64,000 nt of DNA from Pyxidicoccus parkwaysis. GTDB taxonomy: Bacteria; Myxococcota; Myxococcia; Myxococcales; Myxococcaceae. The notes under the pieces were generated by a model. That model searched no databases and was not told the origin of the DNA. It saw nothing but the letters and a program-made list of their open reading frames with translations. The translations under genes were made by a program, and so were the position numbers. Of the stretch, positions 53,624 through 63,016 are shown piece by piece. Within the stretch, counting starts at the first letter, position 1; each line of letters opens with the position of its first letter. Location of the stretch: assembly GCF_017301735.1 (NCBI RefSeq), contig NZ_CP071090.1, positions 2,470,001-2,534,000 on the forward strand, read 5' to 3'.

Positions 53624-54748
53624 CTACTTGCTCACCGCGATGGACTTCCGGAAGAGCGACAGGCTGTAGACGAAGAACGCCACGCCCACCGCGGCCACCA
53701 TCAGGAACTGGCGCCACACGGCCCACAGGCCACCGCCGCGGTAGATGATGACCTGCGAGAAGCTGACGAAGTGCCGGGCCGGCAGCAGGTACGTGACGTA
53801 CTGCAGCCACCTCGGCTGGCTCTCCACGGGCGTGCTGCCGCCCGACAGCAGCATCAGCACGAGCACCACCAGGATGATGAGCAGCGCGAACTGCGCCATG
53901 GAGCGGGAAATCGTCCCCAGGAAGATGCCGAGCGCCGTGGCGAAGAACAGGTAGAGCACGACGCCCAGGAACCACAGCGTCACCGAGCCCGCGAACGGCA
54001 CCTTCAGCACCATGTCGACGACGAGGAAGAGCGAGGCCCCGGTCGCCACCAGAATCACGAGGCTGTTGGCCCAGACCTTCGCCATCGCAATCTCGAACGA
54101 GGTCAGCGGCATCACCAGCAGGTGCTCCAGCGTGCCGTGCTCCCGCTCGCGGATGACGGCGGCGCCCGTCAGCACCACGGTCAGCAGCGTAATCTGGTTG
54201 ATGATGGCCACCACGCTCTTGAACCACGAGGACACCCCGTTGGGGTTGAAGAGCTTGCGGATGACCAGGTTGACGGGCTTCGGCCCCGTCTGCTCCGTGC
54301 GCTGCAAGAACGACGAGATGCGGTCGGTGATGATGTTCCGGATGTAGCCGGCCCCGATGCCCGCCTGCTGCATGGCGGTGGCATCGATGTTCACCTGGAC
54401 GTCCGGGTTGCGGCCCGCGCGCAGGTCGTGCTCGAAGCGCGGCGGAATCATCACGACGAAGAGGTACTGCCCCCGGTCCATGGCCGGCTGGACTTCTTCG
54501 GGGGTGATGGTGTCGGGCAGCTTGAAGCGGGGAGGGTAGAAGGCGTTGAGCAATTCCTTGGACAGCGCCGACCCGTCCTCGTCCACGAAGGCAATCGAGG
54601 CGTTGTTCACCTCGCTCGAGGTGCCCGTGGCCTGGACGTAGATGGCCAGGGTGAACGCGTAGACGACGAAGACGACCATCACCACGTCGCTCAGCAGGCT
54701 GCGCAGCTCCTTGACCCCGAGCCAGAGGATGTTGAGCAGCGATTTCAC
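53624..54748 (-). CDS. ABC-2 type permease (YhhJ-like)
   Basis: 374 residues. An N-terminal helix (VVMVVFVVYAFTLAIYVQAT) is followed by a ~150-residue extracytoplasmic domain (VNNASIAFVDEDGSALSKEL, QYLFVVMIPPRFEHDLRAGR) and five C-terminal helices with the ABC-2 pattern IREREHGTLEHLLVMPLTSF. This matches E. coli YhhJ, which pairs with the ATPase-permease RbbA. GTG 54748 has AGGAG 9 bases upstream and lies 2 bases after the previous stop, so translation is probably coupled. Together with the fused subunit it would form a heterodimeric exporter in the inner membrane. Confidence 0.9.
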   Translation of the reverse strand: MKSLLNILWLGVKELRSLLSDVVMVVFVVYAFTLAIYVQATGTSSEVNNASIAFVDEDGSALSKELLNAFYPPRFKLPDTITPEEVQPAMDRGQYLFVVMIPPRFEHDLRAGRNPDVQVNIDATAMQQAGIGAGYIRNIITDRISSFLQRTEQTGPKPVNLVIRKLFNPNGVSSWFKSVVAIINQITLLTVVLTGAAVIREREHGTLEHLLVMPLTSFEIAMAKVWANSLVILVATGASLFLVVDMVLKVPFAGSVTLWFLGVVLYLFFATALGIFLGTISRSMAQFALLIILVVLVLMLLSGGSTPVESQPRWLQYVTYLLPARHFVSFSQVIIYRGGGLWAVWRQFLMVAAVGVAFFVYSLSLFRKSIAVSK

Positions 54749-54750
54749 CC

Positions 54751-57573
54751 TTATTTCTCCTGCTTCCTCAGGCCGACGAAGCTGATGGCCAGGAGGACGG
54801 GAACGCACGCGATCAGGAAGAGGACGTCCCGCACGATGAGACCTGCTCCGAGTCCCTTTGTGTAGGCCCCCAGGCTGGCGTGCATGTAATAGGAGGCCGG
54901 CCAGATGGAGCCGATGAGCGCCGCGGTGCCCTGCAACGTCGAGACGGGCTGCAGGAGGCCGGAGAACTGGATGGTCGGGACGATGGTCAGGATGGCCGTG
55001 ACGAACACGGCCGCGACCTGGCTGCCCGTGAAGGTGGACGTCACCATCCCCAGCCCCGTCGTCGCCATGACGTAGAACAGCGTGCAGAGCATCAACATCA
55101 GGAAGCTGCCCTTGATGGGCACGCGGAAGACAATCAGCGTCAGCGCGGCCAGGATGAAGAAGTTGGCCATGCCGATGGCGATGTATGGCAATTGCTTCCC
55201 AATCAGGTACTCCAGCCGTCCCGTGGGCGTGACGTAGAAGTTGATGATGGAGCCCAGCTCCTTCTCACGCACGATGCTGACCGTCATGAGAATGGCGGGT
55301 ATCAGCAAGAGCAGCAGCGCGGGGACGCTGGGCACGATGGAGTAGATGCTCTCGAAGGTCGGGTTGTACATGAAGCGTTCTTCGAGGTTGGCCGTGTACG
55401 GCTGGGGCTCGGCCGTCCCGAGGCCGGTCGCGGGGTCCCTCAGCATCCCGTTATGGACGCCCTGGACGTATTGCTCGACGGTGTCACCCCGGAACGTCAT
55501 GGCGCCGTCCACCTGCGCCAGCACCTCGGGGCCGGAGCGCCGCCGGAAGTCCCGGCCGAAGTTGGGAGGAATCTCCAGCACCACCGAGACATCGTCCGAC
55601 TGCAACCGGCGGAGCGCCTCGTCCGCGGACTGGGCGGGCGGAGTCCACGCGAAGTAGGGCCTCGCGGCGGTGAACTGGTCGAGGTATGCGCGGCTCTCGG
55701 ACGACTGGTCCAGGTCCAGCGCGGCGAAGCGGATGTCCTCGACGTCGGTGGTGATGCCGAAGCCGAAGACGAGCATCAGCAGCGCCGAGCCGATGAAGGC
55801 GAACGCCAGGCGCACCGGGTCTCTGCGAATCTGCACCGCCTCGTTGTGGGCGTACGCGAGCATCCGGCCGAGCCCCAGCCGCCAGGCGCTCTGCTGCTGT
55901 GGCTGCGGCGGTGGCGCAACCGCGGGCGATTCGGCCACGGGCTTCGCGGGAGCGGGAGCAGGGGAGGGGGCCGCCTCCTTCTTCTTCTTCTCCGCGCGCT
56001 CGCCCTCGGCGATGGCGTCCTCCATGTAGGCGATGAAGGCGGTCTCCAGGCCGTCGGCCTTCTTGGCATCGATGAGCTTCTGGGGCTCATCGGCCGCGAG
56101 CACCCTGCCCGCGTGCATGAGGGAGATGCGGTCGCAGCGCATGCCCTCGTTCATGAAGTGCGTCGTCACGAAGATGGTGACGCCCTGGTTGCGCGACAGG
56201 TCGATGAGCAATTCCCAGAAGCTGTCGCGGGCGACCGGGTCCACGCCCGACGTGGGCTCGTCCAGGATGAGGATTTGTGGCCCGTGCAGCACGGCGACAG
56301 CCAGGGAGAGGCGCTGGCGCAGGCCCATGGGCAGCGACTCGGCGGACGCCTCCAGGTGCGCGCCCAGGCCGAAGCGCTCCACCAATTCGTCGATGCGCCG
56401 CTTCGCCTGCTCCTCCGACAGGTGGTAGAGCCGGGCGTGCAGGACCAGGTTCTCGCGCACGGTCAGCTCGCCGTAGAGCGAGAAGGCCTGCGTCATGTAG
56501 CCGAGGTTCTTGCGGACCTCCATGCTGCCGGCCTCGACGGAGCTGCCGAAGAGCTTCGCCGACCCCTCCGTGGGTGGCAGCAGTCCGGTCAGCATCTTCA
56601 TCGTGGTGGACTTGCCGCAGCCGTTGGAGCCGAGGAAGCCGAAGATTTCACCGCGCTCAATCGACAGGGTGACGTGGTCCACGGCGGTGAAGGTGCCGAA
56701 GCGGCGCGTCAGCCCGTGGGCCTCGATGGCCAGATTCCCCTGGGCCGGTGGACGGGGCGGAATGGTGACAGCCTTGTGTCCCTTGCGCTTCTCCTCGGGG
56801 AGCAGCGCGATGAAGCACTGCTCCAGGTCGCTCGTCCCCGTGCGTGACATCAGCTCCGCGGGCGTCCCCGTGGACAGCACGCGGCCCTCGTCCATCGCGA
56901 CAATCCAGTCCCACTGCTGGGCCTCGTCCATGTAGGCCGTGGAGATCATGACGCTCATCCCCGGGCGCCCCGCGCGGATGTCGTCGATGAGCGTCCAGAA
57001 CTGCCGCCGGGACAGCGGGTCCACACCGGTGGTGGGCTCGTCGAGGATGAGCAGGTCCGGGTCGTGCACCAGCGCGCCGCACAGGCCCACCTTCTGCTTC
57101 ATGCCGCCCGACAGCTTGCCGGCGGGCCGCGCCGCGAACTTCGCCAGCCCGGTGGCCTCGAGCAATTGCGGGATGCGGACCTTGCGCTCCTCGGGGGACA
57201 GCCCGAAGAGGCGGGCCATGAAGTCGACGTTGTCGTAGACGCTGAGCTCCAGGTAGAGATTCTTGCCCAGGCCCTGCGGCATGTATGCGATTCGCGGGCC
57301 CACCGCGCGCCGGTGCCGGACGTCGGCGATGTCACCGCCGAGGACGATGACCTTGCCCTCCTGCATCTTCTTGGAGCCGGCGACCAGGGCCATCAGCGTG
57401 GACTTGCCCACGCCGTCCGGCCCCACGATTCCCACCATGATGCCGGTGGGAAAGTCGAGCGACAGGCGATTCAACGCGACGACCTCACCGTAGCGGTGCG
57501 TCACGTCCTGGATGGAGACGACGGGCCCGCTCGGCACGGCACCCGGCGAAGCTGGAGACGCGGAAGAAGCCAT
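54751..57573 (-). CDS. RbbA-like fused double-ATPase/ABC-2 permease
   Basis: 940 residues, close to E. coli RbbA (~911). Two ABC ATPase domains in tandem: the first with GPDGVGKSTL (51-60), LSGGMKQKVGL and LILDEPTTGVDP; the second with GSNGCGKSTTM, a variant signature LPMGLRQRLSLA and LILDEPTSGVDP. A Lys/Glu/Pro/Ala linker (~515-560) joins them to an ABC-2 membrane domain with a large extracytoplasmic loop and IVREKELGSIINFYVTPTGR. RbbA was first described as ribosome-associated, but this operon context favours export. ATG 57573 is 25 bases after the adaptor gene stop. Confidence 0.92.
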   Translation of the reverse strand: MASSASPASPGAVPSGPVVSIQDVTHRYGEVVALNRLSLDFPTGIMVGIVGPDGVGKSTLMALVAGSKKMQEGKVIVLGGDIADVRHRRAVGPRIAYMPQGLGKNLYLELSVYDNVDFMARLFGLSPEERKVRIPQLLEATGLAKFAARPAGKLSGGMKQKVGLCGALVHDPDLLILDEPTTGVDPLSRRQFWTLIDDIRAGRPGMSVMISTAYMDEAQQWDWIVAMDEGRVLSTGTPAELMSRTGTSDLEQCFIALLPEEKRKGHKAVTIPPRPPAQGNLAIEAHGLTRRFGTFTAVDHVTLSIERGEIFGFLGSNGCGKSTTMKMLTGLLPPTEGSAKLFGSSVEAGSMEVRKNLGYMTQAFSLYGELTVRENLVLHARLYHLSEEQAKRRIDELVERFGLGAHLEASAESLPMGLRQRLSLAVAVLHGPQILILDEPTSGVDPVARDSFWELLIDLSRNQGVTIFVTTHFMNEGMRCDRISLMHAGRVLAADEPQKLIDAKKADGLETAFIAYMEDAIAEGERAEKKKKEAAPSPAPAPAKPVAESPAVAPPPQPQQQSAWRLGLGRMLAYAHNEAVQIRRDPVRLAFAFIGSALLMLVFGFGITTDVEDIRFAALDLDQSSESRAYLDQFTAARPYFAWTPPAQSADEALRRLQSDDVSVVLEIPPNFGRDFRRRSGPEVLAQVDGAMTFRGDTVEQYVQGVHNGMLRDPATGLGTAEPQPYTANLEERFMYNPTFESIYSIVPSVPALLLLLIPAILMTVSIVREKELGSIINFYVTPTGRLEYLIGKQLPYIAIGMANFFILAALTLIVFRVPIKGSFLMLMLCTLFYVMATTGLGMVTSTFTGSQVAAVFVTAILTIVPTIQFSGLLQPVSTLQGTAALIGSIWPASYYMHASLGAYTKGLGAGLIVRDVLFLIACVPVLLAISFVGLRKQEK

Positions 57574-57598
57574 GTCTGAGCCCTCACGGGTCGCCGGG

Positions 57599-58612
57599 CT
57601 ACCGGGAGGCCGACTCGGCCGTGATGACCTTCTGCAAGCGGGCCGGCCACTGCGCGTTGGGGTTCACCTTGACGTAGCCGACGCCGCGGATGCCCGTCTT
57701 GATCTGCTCGACGTAGCGGGTGGCCAGCTCCTTGGGAATCTGGACCTTCACCCGGAACACCAGCTTCTCGCGCTCGCTCTTCGTCTCGACCTGCTTGGGG
57801 GTGAACTGCGCCTCCGGGGACACGAAGCTGACGTAGCCGGGGACCGCGCGGTCCGGCTCGTAGTCCACGGTGATGCGCGCCTCCGAGCCGAGCTTTATGG
57901 CCGCGGCCTCGTTGGCCGGCAGGAAGATCTCCATGTAGACGTCTTCCAGGTTGACCACCGTCAGCGCCGCTCCGCCGGGCTGCAGGACTTCACCCGCCTC
58001 GGCGAGGCGGTAGAGGACCCGTCCCGTCACCGGCGACTTGAGCGTCGCGTCCGCGATGCGCGTCTGGATGGTCTTCGCGCTGGCCTTCGCGACCTCCACC
58101 TGCTCCGTGGAGGACTTCAGCATGGCTTCGGCTTCCGCCAGGGTGGCCTTGGTCGTCTCCAGCTTGCTCGCGCGCACGTCCAGGTCCCGCTGCGAGCCGG
58201 CGCCGTCCTTCACCAGACGCCGCGCGCGCTCGAGCTCGATGGTGGCCAGCTCGATTTCACTCTTCTGCTTGACGATGGACGCCTGGGACACCGCGAGGCG
58301 TTCGTTCATGGCGGCGACGTTCGCATTGGCTTCCGCCAGGTTGGCCTGCAGGGTGGTGGTATCCAATTGCACCAGCACCTGGTTGGGCCTGACGAGGTCG
58401 CCTTCATTCACGAATATCTTCTGGACCCGCAGGGGTTCCTTGGCGGCGACGTCGACCAGCTTGGCCTCGATGCGGCCGTTGCCCGCGATGATGCCCTCCG
58501 GCAGCTCGCCTTGCTTTCCCTTCCAAATTCGGAAGCCAATGAACGCGATGATTGCAATGGCAATCAACCCGATGGCCCATTTGGCCTTTGGATTCTTGAG
58601 TTTCTTGGCCAT
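57599..58612 (-). CDS. HlyD-family membrane fusion protein (YhiI-like)
   Basis: 337 residues. One N-terminal anchor helix (WAIGLIAIAIIAFIGFRIWK) and the split biotinyl-lipoyl halves (AAKEPLRVQKIFVNEGDLVR and DATLKSPVTGRVLYRLAEAG) flank a ~110-residue coiled-coil hairpin (ANLAEANANVAAMNERLAVS to VEVAKASAKTIQTRI). A beta-barrel domain follows. It bridges the inner-membrane ABC exporter to the outer-membrane factor encoded just upstream. ATG 58612 is 10 bases after that gene's stop; the ribosome site is weak (GAGAG), consistent with coupling. Confidence 0.92.
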   Translation of the reverse strand: MAKKLKNPKAKWAIGLIAIAIIAFIGFRIWKGKQGELPEGIIAGNGRIEAKLVDVAAKEPLRVQKIFVNEGDLVRPNQVLVQLDTTTLQANLAEANANVAAMNERLAVSQASIVKQKSEIELATIELERARRLVKDGAGSQRDLDVRASKLETTKATLAEAEAMLKSSTEQVEVAKASAKTIQTRIADATLKSPVTGRVLYRLAEAGEVLQPGGAALTVVNLEDVYMEIFLPANEAAAIKLGSEARITVDYEPDRAVPGYVSFVSPEAQFTPKQVETKSEREKLVFRVKVQIPKELATRYVEQIKTGIRGVGYVKVNPNAQWPARLQKVITAESASR

Positions 58613-58622
58613 GGCAGGCTCT

Positions 58623-60224
58623 CTATTGCTTCCCCTGGGGCTGGCTCTTCTCGGCTTCGGGCTTCCGGGGCTTGGAAACCACGTCGCCCCAGTCGGTCCG
58701 GGCTTCCATCTCCTTCTTGATGGTCTCCGGGACGACGGGCTGGCCCTGGCGCACCTCCCAGCCTCCACCCAGCGCCTTGTAGAGGGCGACCAGGTTCGTG
58801 GCGATGGAGGAGCTCGCCTGGACCAGGTTGTACTGCTGCTCGAGGAGTGAGCGTTGCGCATCCAGCACGCGCTGGTAGTCCACGGCGCCTTCCCGGTACT
58901 GCACCATGGACAGCTCCACCGCCCGCTCGGCGGACTTCACGGCGGCCTGCTCGAAGGTGAGGGCCTGCTGGGCGTAGACGAAGCCCGACAGGGCGTCCGT
59001 CACCTCCTGGGCGGCCCTGAGCACCGTGTTGCGGTAGTTGACCAGCAATTGCTGGAACCGCGCGTCCTCTACGCGCACGCCGTTCTTCAGACGGCCGTAG
59101 TTCAGGAAGGGCCAGACGATGCGGGGGCCAATGGAATACACCAGACTGTTGAGCGAGAAGAGGTTGGCGGAGGCGGAGGCCGCGTTGCTCGCCTCGAGCC
59201 CGATGGAGCCCACGATGGTGAAGCTCGGATAGAGCTCCGCCTCGGCGATACCGATGCGGGCACACTGCGCGGCGGCAATCAGCTCCGCGCTGCGGACATC
59301 CGGACGCCGCCGCAGAATCTCCGCGGGCATGCCGACGGCCACCGTCGCGGGCGCCACGGGAATCTGCTTGGGCCCCGCCAGCAGCGCCTCCACCGCGCCC
59401 GTGGGCTGCCCCAGGAGCGTGCTCAGCGCGTTGTGGGACTGCTCCAGCCCCACCTGGAGCCGGGGGATGGAGGCCCGGGTGCTCTCCAGCAGCGTCGAGG
59501 CCTGGGCCACGTCGAGCTCCGAGGTGGCGCCGTTGCGGAAGCGCGACTCGGCGATCTTGAGCCCTTCCTCCTGAATCCGGACGTTCTCCTCGGCCTGCGC
59601 GATGAGCACCTCGACGGTGCGAATCGCGACGTAGGTCCGCGCCACCTCCGCGGTGAGCGACACGACGCCGGACTCGTAGTCCGCCACCGACGCGAGCAGG
59701 CCGGCGGTGCCCGCCTCCACGCCCCGCCGGTATTTGCCCCAGAAGTCCAGCTCCCAGACGGCATCGAAGCCCACCTGGTAGTCGAGGTAGCGCCGGTCGA
59801 AGCCGGGGATGTCTGGCACGTTGGGCGAGTTCTCGCTGACGCCCACCGCGTTCCCGCTCGCGACAGCCACCTGCACCTGCGGATATTGCTGGCCGGTGAG
59901 GACGCCCAACTGGGCGCGGGCCTCCACGATGCGCAGCCCGGCTATCTGCAATGGCAGGTTCTGCTGGTACGCGAGCTCGACCAGCCGGTCGAGCGTGGGG
60001 TCCCCGAAGGTCTTCCACCACGCGGTCTCCGTCGCGGCCTGCGTGGAGATGCGCGGGTCGCCCTGGGTGCTCCATTCATGGGGCACCGTGGCCTCGGGCT
60101 TCTTGAACTTCGGTCCCACCGAGCACCCGGCGAGCGCCGATAGGACACCGAGCAGCGGCAATGCACCGGCGAAGGGTGGAAGCCCCTGTCGCATCCCCTG
60201 CTTGTTGTTGCACGTCCCCCGCAT
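58623..60224 (-). CDS. TolC-like outer-membrane efflux lipoprotein (NodT/OprM family)
   Basis: 533 residues. The signal peptide ends LSALAGC (Cys34) with ATG 60224 and GAGGTG 8 bases upstream; a shorter start at 60194 lacks proper spacing. The mature protein is two OEP repeats: ETAWWKTFGDPTLDRLVELA, LDYQVGFDAVWELDFWGKYR, PAEILRRRPDVRSAELIAAA and YREGAVDYQRVLDAQRSLLE. This is the NodT/OprM outer-membrane channel family, trimeric with lipid anchor. It is the first gene of the exporter operon, so the system has all three envelope layers. A charged Lys/Glu/Pro tail ends the protein. Confidence 0.93.
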   Translation of the reverse strand: MRGTCNNKQGMRQGLPPFAGALPLLGVLSALAGCSVGPKFKKPEATVPHEWSTQGDPRISTQAATETAWWKTFGDPTLDRLVELAYQQNLPLQIAGLRIVEARAQLGVLTGQQYPQVQVAVASGNAVGVSENSPNVPDIPGFDRRYLDYQVGFDAVWELDFWGKYRRGVEAGTAGLLASVADYESGVVSLTAEVARTYVAIRTVEVLIAQAEENVRIQEEGLKIAESRFRNGATSELDVAQASTLLESTRASIPRLQVGLEQSHNALSTLLGQPTGAVEALLAGPKQIPVAPATVAVGMPAEILRRRPDVRSAELIAAAQCARIGIAEAELYPSFTIVGSIGLEASNAASASANLFSLNSLVYSIGPRIVWPFLNYGRLKNGVRVEDARFQQLLVNYRNTVLRAAQEVTDALSGFVYAQQALTFEQAAVKSAERAVELSMVQYREGAVDYQRVLDAQRSLLEQQYNLVQASSSIATNLVALYKALGGGWEVRQGQPVVPETIKKEMEARTDWGDVVSKPRKPEAEKSQPQGKQ

Positions 60225-60467
60225 TCGCGACACCTCAGTAGGAGGGGAGAATCTGTACTTCGCGGCGCAGGCGGAAGTGCGGCGTGCTCGAATACCCCGC
60301 AGGGCGATGTGCGGTGTCTGTCTGAGGTGCCCGACACAGACCCGGGGGCGACATAGGCGTCCACCGTCGTGCAGACCTGACGTCTGGCGTTCAGCGCTTC
60401 CCGCCGTCTGTCTCTTCTTGGAAGGCATTGCATTGCGCGCGTCACGTGGACGCACAACCCTGGGGGC

Positions 60468-61271
60468 ATGGCACAGAAGAGCACTCGGACAGAGCCCATG
60501 AAGCGCAAGGACTACGAGAAGGAGCTGCGCAAGCTCCAGGCGCGGCTCTGCCTGCTCCAGGACTGGGTGAAGCAGGAGGGCATGCGCGTCGTGGTGGTCT
60601 TCGAGGGGCGGGACGCGGCGGGCAAGGGTGGCACCATTCGCGCCATCACCGAGCGGGTGAGCCCGCGCGTGTTCCGGGTGGTGGCGCTCCCGGCGCCGTC
60701 GAGCCGGGAGCAGACGCAGATGTACCTCCAGCGGTACGTGCCGCATTTCCCGGCGGCGGGCGAAATCGTCATCTTCGACCGCAGTTGGTACAACCGCGCG
60801 GGCGTGGAGCCCGTCATGGGCTTCTGCACTCCCGAGGAGCACGAGCGCTTCCTGGAGGGATGCCCCGTCTTCGAGAAGTACATGGTCGACAGCGGAATCA
60901 TCCTGCTGAAGGTCTGGCTCGAGGTCGGCAAGGAGGAGCAGCAGCGGAGATTCGAGGCGCGAATCGAAGACCCGCTGCGGCAGTGGAAGCTGAGCCCCAT
61001 GGACATCAAGTCCTGGACGCGCTGGTACGGCTATTCCAAGGCGAGGGACCAGATGTTCGCCGCGACGGACACGTCGTTCGCGCCGTGGCACATCCTCCGG
61101 TCCGACGACAAGAAGCGCGCGCGGCTCAACTGCATCCGCTTCCTGCTGGAGAACATTCCCCACAAACGGGTGAAGCACTCCAAGGTGAAGCTGCCCCGCC
61201 GCTCGAACCGCGGGGCGTATGACGATGCCGCTTCCATCGAGGGGCGGAACTTCGTCCCCACGCACTACTGA
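60468..61271 (+). CDS. ppk2: Polyphosphate kinase 2 family protein
   Basis: 267 residues, single-domain PPK2. Walker A is FEGRDAAGKGGTIRAITERV (46-65), the lid region has PSSREQTQMYLQRYVPHFPA, and Walker B is IVIFDRSWYNRAGVEPVMGF; WHILRSDDKKRARLNCIRFL is near the end. PPK2 enzymes use polyphosphate to make GTP/ATP from the diphosphate (class I), or act on monophosphates. The sequence looks class I, but this is not certain. ATG 60468 follows GGGGG. The gene overlaps the convergent HAD gene by 7 bases at the 3' end. The 243-base spacer upstream holds the divergent exporter promoter. Confidence 0.93.
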   Translation: MAQKSTRTEPMKRKDYEKELRKLQARLCLLQDWVKQEGMRVVVVFEGRDAAGKGGTIRAITERVSPRVFRVVALPAPSSREQTQMYLQRYVPHFPAAGEIVIFDRSWYNRAGVEPVMGFCTPEEHERFLEGCPVFEKYMVDSGIILLKVWLEVGKEEQQRRFEARIEDPLRQWKLSPMDIKSWTRWYGYSKARDQMFAATDTSFAPWHILRSDDKKRARLNCIRFLLENIPHKRVKHSKVKLPRRSNRGAYDDAASIEGRNFVPTHY

Positions 61272-62803
61272 AGGCTCGCCTGCTCCGAGGCGGGACGCGC
61301 CTCCTCCTCGAAGAGCTCGGCCGGGTCGCCCACCACGAGGTCCGCGCCCTGGCGGCGCAGCTCCGCGGCCCGGCCCAGGCGGTCCACACCCACGACGTAG
61401 CCGAAGTGGGCCGCGCGCGCGGCCGCGACGCCCTTGGGCGTGTCGTCGAAGACGACCGCGTCCTCGGGGCTCACCCCCAGGGCCCGTGCGGCCGCGAGGT
61501 AGAGCTCGGGGAGCGGGGTGCCGCCCAGCCGCGCGTCGAAGAGGTCCGCGATGCCGGCCGTCTGGAGCATCTCCTCGGTGTGCCTGCTCGTGGAGACGAC
61601 CGCGGTCTGGAGGCCCGCGGCGCGCGCCGCGTGGACGAAGCGCAGCGTGCCCTCGTAGGTCTCCACGCGCTCGTTGCGGAGCAGCTCGTTGAGCGTCTCG
61701 CCCTTCCGGTCGTTGAGCGCGCGGACGGTGCTCTCCGGCAGGTCGATGCCGCGCGAGTCGAGGAACGCGCGGAGGTCCTCCAGGGGCGGCCTGCCGTCGA
61801 AGTAGTGGCTGTAGTCGCGCACGAGGTCGAAGGGGATGAAGGCCTGCCCCGCCGCGCGCGCATGCCGCAGCAGGTAGTAGTCGCAGAGCTGCTTCCAGGC
61901 CCGGGCGTGGAGGCTGGCCGTCTGGGTGAGGACGCCGTCGAGGCCGAAGAGGCACGCGCGCGTGCGGGGTGGAAGCCCGAGCTCCGTTCGCGCGAAGGGC
62001 GGCTGGCCGAGGAGGAAGGTGTCCACTGCGTGGGCGAAGCCGTCCTCGTCGTTGGAGCGCGTGACGTGGCGGGAGAGCCGCTGGACCTCCTCGTTGGCGT
62101 TGCCCATGGCGATGCCCATTCCGGCGATGCTCAGCATGGGCAGGTCATTGAGCATGTCCCCGATGGCGGCAATCTGCTCCAGGGGAAGGTGGAGCAGGCG
62201 CGCGGCCTCGCGCACGACCATGCCCTTGTTCGCCTCGGGGTGGGTGACGTCGAGGTAGTAGGACGTCGAGCGTGCCGCCGACGCGTCGGTTCCCAGCCGC
62301 CGGGAGAGCTCGGCCTCGCAGTGCGCGACTCGCGCCGTGTCCTCGCTCACTCCCACGATTTTGATGGGGGCTTCGAGCACGGCGTGCAGGTCCTCGACGA
62401 CGGTGGGGTCGAACCCGACGTTGCTCCGCTCTCGCGCCACGCGGAACGCGCTCGGGTCTCGAAGGAACCAGTCGGTGGCCTGATACACCCAGACATCCAT
62501 GCCTGCTTGCAGGAGGTAGTCCACGGCCTGCCTGGCGATGTCCGGTGGAAGGGTCCGCTGCGCCAGCACCGTCGTGAGGTCTGGCTTGACGTACATGCCG
62601 CCGTTGAAGGCGGCCAGGGGCGCGGTGAGCCCCAGCGCGGACACGAGGCTGGCCATCCCACGCGGTGGCCGCCCGCTGGTGACGGTGAACTGGATGCCGC
62701 TGGCACGCAGCCGCGCGACAGCCTCCTGGGTCTTCACGGTGAGGACCTTGTCCTTCGTCACCATGGTCCCGTCGACATCCGCGATGAGCAACTTGATGGT
62801 CAT
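61265..62803 (-). CDS. Double HAD protein: Cof-type phosphatase fused to beta-PGM-like domain with lost nucleophile
   Basis: 512 residues. Residues 1-270 are a Cof-type (IIB cap) HAD phosphatase with LIADVDGTMV, TSGRP, HPEANKG and GDMLNDLPML, all catalytic positions present. Residues ~280-505 resemble HAD-IA beta-phosphoglucomutase-like domains of the kind found next to trehalose enzymes (LHARAWKQLCDYYL, DYSHYFDGRPPLEDLRAFLD, VVSTSRH, VFDDTPKGVAAARAAHFGYV), but the nucleophile motif is FGLDGVL with Gly287 in place of Asp. The second domain is thus probably not catalytic by the usual route. Start ATG 62803. Convergent with ppk2 and divergent from the aldolase gene. Confidence 0.9.
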   Translation of the reverse strand: MTIKLLIADVDGTMVTKDKVLTVKTQEAVARLRASGIQFTVTSGRPPRGMASLVSALGLTAPLAAFNGGMYVKPDLTTVLAQRTLPPDIARQAVDYLLQAGMDVWVYQATDWFLRDPSAFRVARERSNVGFDPTVVEDLHAVLEAPIKIVGVSEDTARVAHCEAELSRRLGTDASAARSTSYYLDVTHPEANKGMVVREAARLLHLPLEQIAAIGDMLNDLPMLSIAGMGIAMGNANEEVQRLSRHVTRSNDEDGFAHAVDTFLLGQPPFARTELGLPPRTRACLFGLDGVLTQTASLHARAWKQLCDYYLLRHARAAGQAFIPFDLVRDYSHYFDGRPPLEDLRAFLDSRGIDLPESTVRALNDRKGETLNELLRNERVETYEGTLRFVHAARAAGLQTAVVSTSRHTEEMLQTAGIADLFDARLGGTPLPELYLAAARALGVSPEDAVVFDDTPKGVAAARAAHFGYVVGVDRLGRAAELRRQGADLVVGDPAELFEEEARPASEQASLQ

Positions 62804-63016
62804 GGCTGTCTCCAGCGGCTACCCGTCCACCCGTGCCACCGCATGCGGGGCCCGGCCGACGACGGTTGAATCCACGACCAAGATGGCATCGCCACAGGGC
62901 CGCCACATCCGGCCTACCTCCGCGTACGGGGGCAGGCTCGTTGACGAGCGCCCTCCCGCTGATTGCCGGCGCGCCGGGCTGCTCTCAGGTTTCCCTGCGT
63001 CGAATGGGAGGAAGAA

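Noticed and set aside
60225-60467. Sigma-54-type promoter candidates (TGGCGTTCAGC..., TTGGAAGGCATTGC) upstream of ppk2.
   Set aside because: The GG and GC dinucleotides are not at the required spacing.
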